The position numbers and the translations under genes are program-made. The notes below the pieces were generated by a model. It did no database searches, was not told where the DNA came from, and worked only from the letters and a program-made list of their open reading frames with translations. Below, piece after piece: positions 34,777 to 43,948 of a stretch of 64,000 nucleotides of DNA. How positions within the stretch are numbered: the first letter of the stretch is position 1; each line of letters starts with the position of its first letter. The stretch comes from Conexibacter sp. CPCC 205762 (lineage in GTDB: Bacteria; Actinomycetota; Thermoleophilia; Solirubrobacterales; Solirubrobacteraceae): NCBI RefSeq assembly GCF_030646155.1, contig NZ_JAUTDN010000001.1:62001-126000 (forward strand). Reading direction: 5' to 3'.

Positions 34777-35892
34777 ATGAGAGCGCTCGCACGTTCGCCC
34801 CTTGCCGCCGCGGTCGTCGGCGGCGCCGTCGTCGCCGTCACGCTGGTCGCCCTCGGCGTCAGCGGCCGCAGCTCGACGACGACGATCGTGCAGCAGGCGA
34901 CGATGGCGGGGGAGACGCTGCCGCCGTCGGCGTCGCCCTCGACCGACGCGCTCACCGTCCACGACATCTACACGCGCGCCGCGCCGGGCGTCGTCTACGT
35001 GAGAGCGCCCGACGGCGAGACCGGCACCGCCTTCTGCATCGACGACGCGGGCCACCTGCTGACCAACCAGCACGTCGTCGGCGACGCGGAGACGGTCCGC
35101 GTCCGCTTCGGCGAGCACCGCGGCGCGACCGCGACCGTGCTCGGCCGCGACCCCTCCGACGACCTCGCGCTGCTGAAGCTCCAAGCCGGCGCCGAGAAGC
35201 TGCCGGCGCTGCCGCTCGGCAGCTCCGCGGCGGCCCGCGTCGGCGACACGGTCGTCGCGATCGGCAACCCGTACGGCCTCCAGCGCACGCTCGCGACCGG
35301 CGTCGTCTCCGCGCTCGGGCGCCAGCTGCTGGCGTCCAACGGCTTCACGATCGGGCAGGCGATCCAGACCGACGCCGCGATCCAGCCCGGCAGCTCCGGC
35401 GGCCCGCTGCTCGACACCTCCGGCCGCGTGATCGGGATCGCCACGCGCGGCAACGACGGCGGCGCCGCCGGGATCGGCTTCGCAGTCCCGATCGACACCG
35501 CCAAGCAGCGGCTGAAGGAGCTGAAGAAGACCGGCAGCGTGCGCCACGCCTGGCTCGGCGTCACCGCCGTCACGATCGACGACCGGCTCGCGACCGTGCA
35601 GCTGCGGACGAAGGCCGGCGTGCTCGTGCAGACGGTCACGCCCGGCTCGCCGGCCCAGGCCGCCGGCCTGCGCGGCGGCTCGATCGAGAGCCAGGCCGAC
35701 GGCGAGACGCTGCTGCTCGGCGGCGACGTGATCACCTCGCTCGACGGGGTGACGGTCCGCTCGGTCGAGCAGCTGACGGACGCGATCGACACGCTCAAGC
35801 CCGGCCGCAGAGTGCGGCTCGGCGTGCTGCGCGGCAAGCAGTCGCTGGAGCTGCGGCTGACGCTCGGCACCGCGCCCGCCAGAGCGCCCTGA
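34777..35892 (+). CDS. HtrA/DegP-like S1C serine protease with PDZ domain
   Basis: This 371-residue protein has one N-terminal membrane anchor (about residues 7-30) and a trypsin-like domain with His in [10 protein letters not shown], Asp in [10 protein letters not shown] and Ser in [11 protein letters not shown]. One PDZ domain follows ([32 protein letters not shown]). Such proteases degrade or refold damaged extracytoplasmic proteins. It sits between trpC and trpF and splits the trp genes into two blocks. ATG 34771, two codons earlier, is the alternative start. Confidence 0.92.
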   Translation: MRALARSPLAAAVVGGAVVAVTLVALGVSGRSSTTTIVQQATMAGETLPPSASPSTDALTVHDIYTRAAPGVVYVRAPDGETGTAFCIDDAGHLLTNQHVVGDAETVRVRFGEHRGATATVLGRDPSDDLALLKLQAGAEKLPALPLGSSAAARVGDTVVAIGNPYGLQRTLATGVVSALGRQLLASNGFTIGQAIQTDAAIQPGSSGGPLLDTSGRVIGIATRGNDGGAAGIGFAVPIDTAKQRLKELKKTGSVRHAWLGVTAVTIDDRLATVQLRTKAGVLVQTVTPGSPAQAAGLRGGSIESQADGETLLLGGDVITSLDGVTVRSVEQLTDAIDTLKPGRRVRLGVLRGKQSLELRLTLGTAPARAP

Positions 35893-35893
35893 A

Positions 35894-35912
35894 CGGCCGC
35901 CCCGAGCGGCCG
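35894..35912. terminator. Hairpin after the HtrA-like gene
   Basis: CGGCCGC and GCGGCCG form a perfect 7-bp stem with a CCCGA loop, 1 base after the stop codon. It separates the protease from trpFBA. Confidence 0.5.
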
Positions 35913-35933
35913 CCCGCCGCGCCCCGCACCTCC

Positions 35934-35939
35934 TAGGAT
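35934..35939 (+). promoter_or_regulatory. -10 element for trpFBA
   Basis: TAGGAT lies 6 bases before the ATG at 35946, which predicts a leaderless trpFBA mRNA separate from the first trp block. Confidence 0.6.
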
Positions 35940-35945
35940 GTGGTG

Positions 35946-36601
35946 ATGGCCACGAAGATCAAGTTCTGCGGGATCACCCGCCTCGAAGACGCCGAACGAG
36001 CTGTCGAGCTCGACGCCTGGGCTGTCGGCTTGATCCTCTGGCCCGGCTCCCCGCGCTACTGCAGACTGCCGCGCGCGGTCGAGATCGGCAGCGCGCTGCA
36101 GCGTCGTGCCGAGGTCGCCGGCGTCTTCGTCAACGCCCACCTCGACCACATCGTCCGGCGCGCCGACGAGATCGGCCTGACGCTGATCCAGCTGCACGGC
36201 GACGAGGGGCCGTCGTTCTGCACCGAGGTCGCCCGCCGCACGGGCGCGAGAGTGATCAAGGTCGCGCGCGTCCAGCAGCGCGCCGACGTGCAGGCGCTGC
36301 GCGCCTTCCAGACCGACTACCACCTGCTCGACACGTTCGTGAAGGACCAGCCCGGCGGCACCGGGGCGACCTTCTCGTGGGAGCTGGTGAGAGAGCACAG
36401 ACGCGACCGGCCGCTGATCCTCAGCGGCGGGCTGACGCCGGAGAACGTCGGCGACGCGATCGACGCGACGCACCCGTATGCGGTCGACGTCTCCAGCGGT
36501 GTCGAGCTGTCACCGGGCATCAAGGACAAGGGGCGGATGGAGGCATTCTCCGCCGCCGTGAGAGCGGCCGACGCGGCCGCGGACGAGGAAGGACAGGCGG
36601 C

Positions 36602-36605
<4 letters not shown>
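35946..36605 (+). CDS. trpF: Phosphoribosylanthranilate isomerase
   Basis: This 219-residue TIM barrel begins [28 protein letters not shown] with the catalytic Cys at residue 8. [14 protein letters not shown] (catalytic Asp), [13 protein letters not shown] and [16 protein letters not shown] follow, all standard for TrpF. Actinobacteria such as Streptomyces often lack a separate trpF and use PriA instead; this organism has its own. It starts at ATG 35946 beside the -10 box (ATG 35940 overlaps it) and overlaps trpB by 4 bases. Confidence 0.93.
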
Positions 36606-37821
<1,216 letters not shown>

Positions 37822-37825
<4 letters not shown>

Positions 37826-38622
37826 GCACGGACACGCAGACGGGCGTCGAGCGGATCGCCGCCGCGTTCGCCGACAGCGGCAAGCGGGCGGCGCTGATGC
37901 CGTACCTGATGGGCGGCTTCCCGACGCTGGAGGCGTCGCTGGCGATCGGCCACGCGTACGCCGACGGCGGCGCCGACCTGGTCGAGCTGGGCGTGCCGTT
38001 CTCCGACCCGCTCGCCGACGGCCCCGTGATCCACGAGGCGGGCACGAAGGCGCTGGAGGCGGGCGCGACGCTCGCGAGCACGCTGGAGGTCGCGCGCGAG
38101 CTGTCGCAGCGGCTGCCGGTCGTGCTGATGACCTACGCCAACATCGTCTACGGGCCGGGCTTCGAGGCGTTCGCCGACAAGCTCGTCGCGCACGGCGTCA
38201 GCGGCCTGATCGTGCCCGACCTGCCGCTGGAGGAGCAGCCGGCGCTGCTGGAGGTGCTCGACTCGCGCGGGCTCGCGCTCGTGCCGCTGGTCGCGCCGAC
38301 GACGCCGGACGAGCGGCTCGCGCGCATCGGCGCGAGCGCCCGCGGCTTCCTCTACACCGTCTCGGTGACCGGCACGACCGGCGAGCGCAGCGGCCTCTCC
38401 GCCGGCATCGGCGGCGTGCTGACGCGAGCGAAGGAGGCGACGCCGGTGCCGGTCGCGATCGGCTTCGGCATCAGCACGCCCGAGCACGCCCGCGCCGCCG
38501 CCGACGCCGGCGCGGCCGGCGTGATCGTCGGCACGCGGCTGGTGCGCGCGGCCGCCGAGGCCGACGACCCGGCCGCCGCGGTCCGCGAGCTGGTGGCGGC
38601 GATGGCGGAGGCGCTGCGGTGA
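37822..38622 (+). CDS. trpA: Tryptophan synthase alpha chain
   Basis: This 266-residue TIM barrel releases indole from indole-3-glycerol phosphate. Catalytic Glu55 and Asp66 lie in [17 protein letters not shown]. Further family motifs are [40 protein letters not shown] and [10 protein letters not shown]. It is the last gene of trpFBA. Confidence 0.97.
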
Positions 38623-38657
38623 GCGCTCCGCTGACGGCGTCGTCCGAGGCGCTCCAG

Positions 38658-38663
38658 TAGGAT
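38658..38663 (+). promoter_or_regulatory. -10 element for the small membrane protein gene
   Basis: TAGGAT lies 10 bases before the ATG at 38674. Confidence 0.5.
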
Positions 38664-38673
38664 TCGCCGCCTT

Positions 38674-38871
38674 ATGCCTCTCGCAATCGCCTCCACCGTC
38701 GCGTTCTGCCTGTGGATCGTCCTGTGGGCGATCGGGCTGGGCGGCTTCGACAGCTTGCTGATCTCCGTGCTGGTCGTCCTGATCGTCGGCGGCGTCAGAG
38801 CCCTCGGTCAGTTCATCCCGAACAGAAGACGGCTCCCCGGCCGCGGCAACGCGCCCCAGGGCGGCTGGTAG
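38674..38871 (+). CDS. Small membrane protein (65 aa)
   Basis: This short protein has two hydrophobic segments (about residues 3-22 and 27-43) and a basic Pro/Gly/Arg tail (PNRRRLPGRGNAPQGGW), and so probably lies in the membrane with the tail inside. It resembles the small LapA/DUF5670-like two-helix proteins in layout only; no family is claimed. It has its own -10 box and follows trpA by 51 bases. Its stop is 1 base from the end of pfkA on the other strand. Confidence 0.65.
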   Translation: MPLAIASTVAFCLWIVLWAIGLGGFDSLLISVLVVLIVGGVRALGQFIPNRRRLPGRGNAPQGGW

Positions 38872-38872
38872 C

Positions 38873-39910
<1,038 letters not shown>

Positions 39911-39917
39911 GGGCGGC

Positions 39918-39923
39918 AGGCTA
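39918..39923 (-). promoter_or_regulatory. -10 element for the phosphofructokinase gene
   Basis: On the minus strand TAGCCT ends 7 bases before the ATG at 39910. Confidence 0.55.
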
Positions 39924-40016
39924 GCGCGCCCGCCTCGGCGCACGCCGACGCGCCAGCGCGGCTCCCGACGAACGGGGGGTGCGGCTGTCACCACCGCGCG
40001 CCGACTCGTCCATTCG

Positions 40017-40022
40017 TAGAAT
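40017..40022 (+). promoter_or_regulatory. -10 element for the binding-lipoprotein gene
   Basis: TAGAAT lies 9 bases before the TTG at 40032. Confidence 0.55.
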
Positions 40023-40031
40023 CTCCGGCGC

Positions 40032-41330
40032 TTGCCTCGTCCCATCGCCTCCCCATCGCATCGCAGTCGCCCGCGGCTCCTCTGGAGCCTGCTGGTGTGC
40101 CTGCTCGCGACGGCGGCCTCGCTGGTCGTCGCCGGCTGCGGTGACGGCGGCGATCCGGCCGAGACCGCGACGGTCGCCGGCCCGACGCTGACGATCTACA
40201 CCTCGATGCCGTTCGAGGGACCGGACAGCGCCGCCGCGCGCGACGTGCTGCGCGGCGAGCAGCTGGCGCTGAGAGAGGCCGGCGGCCGCGTCGGCCGCTA
40301 CGGCGTCGAGCTGGTCCCGCTCGACGCGGCGACGGAGAAGGAGAACCGCTGGGATCCGGCGCAGATCTCCGAGAACGCGCGCAGAGCGGCGAAGGACGAC
40401 AGCGCGATCGGCTACATCGGCGAGTTCCACTCCGGCTCCTCGGCGATCTCGATCCCGCTGCTGAACGAGGTCGGCCTGCTCGAGATCAGCCCGACCGACA
40501 GCGCCGAGGCGCTGACGCAGAGAACGCTCGCCGTGCCCGACTCGCCGGTCAAGTACTACCCGAAGGCGAGAGACCTCGGGCGCACCTTCGGGCGCGTCGT
40601 CGGCAACGACCGCGGCCAGGCCGCCGCGCAGGTCGCCTGGATGCGCAGAGAGGGCGTCAGACGGCTGTTCGAGGTGACCGACGAGGATCCGGTCGGCGCC
40701 GGCTTCCTGATGGCGATGAGACCGCTGCTGAGAGCGGCCGGGATCACGACCGTCGGCCGCGAGGACGTCGACCCGCATCAGCCCGATCCGCGCGACCTGG
40801 TCGAGAAGATCGCCAGAGCGGACCCCGACGCGGTCTTCTACGCCGGCGACTCGCACGAGGCGGTCGTGCGGCTGTGGCAGGACCTGTCGGTCGCCGACAC
40901 GGGGCTGAAGCTGTTCGTGCCCGGCTCGATCGCCGACCCGACCTTCATCGAGCAGATCGGCGCGGCCGCCGCCAGCACCTACGTGACGCGGCCGCTGCTG
41001 GGGCTGCGCGCCTATCCGCCGGAGGCGCAGAGGCTCGCGCAGCGGTTCGCGAAGGAGTACGGCGCGGCGCCGCTGCCGGAGGCGCTCTACGGCTACGAGG
41101 CGATGAGAGCGCTGCTGGCCGCCGCCCAGCAGGCCGAGGAGGCCGCCGGCGAAGGTCCGCTGGAGCGGGTCGCGGTGCGCAAGGCCTTCTTCGGCCTCAG
41201 ACGCGACGGGACCGTGCTCGGCGACTACGAGATCCTGCCCAGCGGCGACACCTCGCTGCAGCGCTTCGGCGCCTTCCGCATCGCCGACGGCAGACTGCGC
41301 TACGTCGCGCCGCTGCTCGGCGACAGCTGA
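40032..41330 (+). CDS. ABC-type substrate-binding lipoprotein (branched-chain amino acid/LivK-like)
   Basis: This 432-residue protein has a lipoprotein signal ending in the lipobox VVAGC (Cys at about residue 36) and a type 1 periplasmic-binding-protein fold (TLTIYTSMPFEGPDSAAARDVLRG, SAIGYIGEFHSGSSAISIPLLNEVGLLEISPT). No permease or ATPase genes lie nearby, so it is an orphan receptor; its ligand is unknown. TTG 40032 gives a full signal peptide and follows a -10 box. At least twelve of its arginines use AGA. Confidence 0.87.
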   Translation: MPRPIASPSHRSRPRLLWSLLVCLLATAASLVVAGCGDGGDPAETATVAGPTLTIYTSMPFEGPDSAAARDVLRGEQLALREAGGRVGRYGVELVPLDAATEKENRWDPAQISENARRAAKDDSAIGYIGEFHSGSSAISIPLLNEVGLLEISPTDSAEALTQRTLAVPDSPVKYYPKARDLGRTFGRVVGNDRGQAAAQVAWMRREGVRRLFEVTDEDPVGAGFLMAMRPLLRAAGITTVGREDVDPHQPDPRDLVEKIARADPDAVFYAGDSHEAVVRLWQDLSVADTGLKLFVPGSIADPTFIEQIGAAAASTYVTRPLLGLRAYPPEAQRLAQRFAKEYGAAPLPEALYGYEAMRALLAAAQQAEEAAGEGPLERVAVRKAFFGLRRDGTVLGDYEILPSGDTSLQRFGAFRIADGRLRYVAPLLGDS

Positions 41331-41354
41331 GCGGCGCCCAACGCGTCGCGCCGC
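41331..41354. terminator. Hairpin after the binding-lipoprotein gene
   Basis: GCGGCGC (41331-41337) and GCGCCGC (41348-41354) pair directly after the TGA stop. There is no T run. Confidence 0.45.
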
Positions 41355-41386
41355 CCGCGCGCTCACCCGGCGCCGCCGTGCGCCCT

Positions 41387-42295
41387 TCAGCCGACCGCGT
41401 CGCGCAGCGCCGCGTCGAGGTCGGCGTGGCGCCACGTGTGGCCCTGCTCCTGCGCCCGTCTCGGCACCGCCCGCTGGCCGGTCGTGACGATCTGCTCCAT
41501 CTCGCCGTAGAGCAGCTTCAGCGCCACGCGCGGCACCGGCGCGACCGCCGGCCGGTGCAGCGCCCGCCCGAGCGCCTTCGAGAAGGCGGCGTTGGTGACC
41601 GGCTCCGGCGCGCTGCCGTTGAACGGCCCGCTCCAGTCGTCGCCGTCGAGCGCGGCGAGGTAGATGCCGACGAGGTCGTCGGCGTGGATCCACGGCATGT
41701 ACTGCTTGCCGCCCGCGACCGGGCCGCCGGCGCCGAGCTTGAACGGCGGCAGCATCTTCGCCAGCGCGCCGCCGTCGGGGTCGAGCACGACGCCGGTGCG
41801 GATCCGTGCGACGCGCAGCCCGTGCTGCTCGGCCGCCTCCGCCTCGCGCTCCCAGACGACGCAGACGCCGGCGAGGAAGTCGCTGCCGGCGGGCGTCTGC
41901 TCGTCGACCCGCTCGTCGCCGTGGGGGCCGTAGTAGCCGACCGCGGAGGCGGAGACGAGCACGCGCGGCCGCGGCTCGGCCGCCGCGATCCCGGCGACGA
42001 GGTTGCGCGTGCCGGTCGCGCGCGAATCGCGGATGCGCGCTCTGACCTCGTCGTTCCAGCGTTGCGCGACCGGCTCTCCGGCGAGGTGGACCACGCCGTC
42101 ACGGCCCTCCAGCGCCCTCTCCGGCGCCGGCCCGGCGGCGGGATCCCAGGCGACCGCGCGGACCGCGCCGCCGAGGCGGGCGCGGGCGCGGTCTGGATCG
42201 CGGCTCAGCACCGTCACCTCGTCGCCGCGCGTGCAGAGCGCGTCGACCAGCTTCGCGCCGATCAGACCCGTCGCGCCCGTCACCGTCACCCGCAT
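41387..42295 (-). CDS. TIGR01777-family NAD(P)-dependent epimerase (SDR39U1-like)
   Basis: This 302-residue extended SDR begins MRVTVTGATGLIGAKLVDALCTRGDEVTVLSRDP, has HLAGEP near residue 70, SASAVGYYGPHGDERVDE with the conserved Tyr, and a DUF1731-type C-terminal end. In other bacteria this family is linked to cell division and to heme-related functions; the reaction is unknown. The start is clear: AGGAGG lies 6 bases before the ATG (complement of 42293-42295), a real Shine-Dalgarno site that fits co-transcription after malic enzyme. Confidence 0.88.
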   Translation of the reverse strand: MRVTVTGATGLIGAKLVDALCTRGDEVTVLSRDPDRARARLGGAVRAVAWDPAAGPAPERALEGRDGVVHLAGEPVAQRWNDEVRARIRDSRATGTRNLVAGIAAAEPRPRVLVSASAVGYYGPHGDERVDEQTPAGSDFLAGVCVVWEREAEAAEQHGLRVARIRTGVVLDPDGGALAKMLPPFKLGAGGPVAGGKQYMPWIHADDLVGIYLAALDGDDWSGPFNGSAPEPVTNAAFSKALGRALHRPAVAPVPRVALKLLYGEMEQIVTTGQRAVPRRAQEQGHTWRHADLDAALRDAVG

Positions 42296-42357
42296 GTTCC
42301 GCCTCCTGCGCTGGTTCGCTCCATCACCGGGGCTACGGGCGGCGAGGCCGCCGCGGT

Positions 42358-43824
42358 TCACCCCGCGGCGGCGACGCGGACCTCGTCGTAGCCGACCGCG
42401 TGCTGCTCGACGTGCGTCTCGCCCTCGGCGCGCGCCGCCCGCTCGACCGCCTCGGCGACCGCCGGCGCGACGTCGCGGTTGAAGACCGACGGGATGATGT
42501 AGTCCTCGCGCAGCTCGTCGTCGCGCACGATCGCCGCGATCGCGTCGGCCGCGGCGACCTTCATCTCCTCGGTGATGCGCCCGGCGCGCACGTCGAGCGC
42601 GCCGCGGAAGATCCCCGGGAAGCAGAGCACGTTGTTGATCTGGTTGGGGTAGTCGGAGCGGCCGGTCGCCATGATCCGCACGTACGGCGCGGCCTCCTCC
42701 GGCGTCACCTCGGGGTTCGGGTTGGCCATCGCGAAGACGATCGGGTCGGGCGCCATCCGCGCCAGCGCGCTCGCCGGCATCACGCGCGCTCCCGAGACGC
42801 CGACGAACAGGTCGGCGCCGTCGATCACGTCGCCGGGAGCGCCGGCGCGGCGCTCGCGGTTGGTCGTCTCCGCGTACCAGCGCTTGACCGCGTTCATCGT
42901 GCCGTCGAGGTAGTCGGCGCGGTCGACGTGGACGGCGCCCTTGGAGTCGCAGCCGATGATGTCGGTGACGCCCGCCGACTGGAGGATCTTCGTGACGGCG
43001 ACGCCGGCCGCGCCGAGCCCGGTCACGAGCACGCGCATGTCGGAGAGGCGGCGGCCGGTCAGCTTGGCGGCGTTGATCAGCGCCGCCAGCGTCACGACGG
43101 CGGTGCCGTGCTGGTCGTCGTGGAAGACGGGGATGTCGAGCTCGGCGGCGAGCCGGTCCTCGATCTCGAAGCAGCGCGGCGCGCTGATGTCCTCCAGGTT
43201 GATGCCGCCGAAGCCGGGCGCGATCGCCTTCACGATCGCGACGATCTCGTCCGGGTCCTGCGTGTCGAGGCAGATCGGGAAGGCGTCGACGCCCGCGAAC
43301 TCCTTGAAGAGGACGGCCTTGCCCTCCATCACCGGCAGCGCGGCGGCGGGGCCGATGTCGCCGAGCCCCAGCACGGCCGAGCCGTCGGTGACGACGGCGA
43401 CCGTGTTGCGCTTGATCGTGTACTGGAAGGCCTTGTCGGGGTCCTCCTCGATCGCCTTGCAGACGCGCGCGACGCCAGGCGTGTACGCCATCGAGAGGTC
43501 GTCGCGCGTCTTCAGCGGGAACTTGCTGTGCTGCTCGATCTTGCCGCCGAGGTGCATCTGGAAGGTGCGGTCGGTCGTGTCGACGACGCGCGTGCCGTCG
43601 ACGCCGGCGATCGCGGCCGTGATCCCGTCCCACTCCGACTGGTCGGCGCAGATCGCGGTGATGTCGCGCACCGTCAGCCCGTCCTCCGCCGAGACCAGGT
43701 CTACCGCCCCGATCGTCCCGCCTGCCTCGCCGATTGCGGAGGCTACGCGCCCGAGCATCCCGGGACGGTCCGCGATCTCGACGCGGATCGTGAGGGAGAA
43801 CTGGGCGCTCGGCTGGGTCGGCAT
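42358..43824 (-). CDS. NAD-dependent malic enzyme with N-terminal ACT domain
   Basis: This 488-residue protein has an ACT domain (about residues 8-85, FSLTIRVEIADRPGMLGRVASAIGEAGG). The malic enzyme N-domain follows (KFPLKTRDDLSMAYTPGVARVC, Tyr/Lys catalytic region, EDISAPRCFEIEDRL, PVFHDDQHGTA) and then the NAD domain (VLVTGLGAAGVAVTKIL). It converts malate to pyruvate and CO2; the ACT domain suggests amino-acid or other effector control. It is the upstream gene of a pair with the epimerase and has a short leader with GGAGG. Confidence 0.92.
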   Translation of the reverse strand: MPTQPSAQFSLTIRVEIADRPGMLGRVASAIGEAGGTIGAVDLVSAEDGLTVRDITAICADQSEWDGITAAIAGVDGTRVVDTTDRTFQMHLGGKIEQHSKFPLKTRDDLSMAYTPGVARVCKAIEEDPDKAFQYTIKRNTVAVVTDGSAVLGLGDIGPAAALPVMEGKAVLFKEFAGVDAFPICLDTQDPDEIVAIVKAIAPGFGGINLEDISAPRCFEIEDRLAAELDIPVFHDDQHGTAVVTLAALINAAKLTGRRLSDMRVLVTGLGAAGVAVTKILQSAGVTDIIGCDSKGAVHVDRADYLDGTMNAVKRWYAETTNRERRAGAPGDVIDGADLFVGVSGARVMPASALARMAPDPIVFAMANPNPEVTPEEAAPYVRIMATGRSDYPNQINNVLCFPGIFRGALDVRAGRITEEMKVAAADAIAAIVRDDELREDYIIPSVFNRDVAPAVAEAVERAARAEGETHVEQHAVGYDEVRVAAAG

Positions 43825-43859
43825 GGTGGAGGGGCCTCCGTCGGTCGTAGGACCGCACG

Positions 43860-43865
43860 ATCATA
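43860..43865 (-). promoter_or_regulatory. -10 element for malic enzyme
   Basis: On the minus strand TATGAT lies 35 bases before the ATG at 43824. The leader carries GGAGG, so this gene is leadered, unlike most here. Confidence 0.5.
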
Positions 43866-43880
43866 CCGTGATTCGGTTGC

Positions 43881-43903
43881 CGGGTTCCGCATTGCGGAAC
43901 CCG
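43881..43903. promoter_or_regulatory. Perfect inverted repeat in the malic enzyme/polA divergent region
   Basis: Arms CGGGTTCCGC (43881-43890) and GCGGAACCCG (43894-43903) flank ATT. The dyad lies about 16 bases upstream of the malic enzyme -10 box and 33 bases upstream of the polA -10 box. Its size and spacer fit a dimeric repressor operator, most likely for malic enzyme. Confidence 0.5.
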
Positions 43904-43935
43904 TGGTCAGAGGGTTTCAGCGCCGCCCCAACGCA

Positions 43936-43941
43936 TACCCT
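43936..43941 (+). promoter_or_regulatory. -10 element for polA
   Basis: TACCCT lies 7 bases before the GTG at 43949. Confidence 0.5.
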
Positions 43942-43948
43942 TGTGGCC

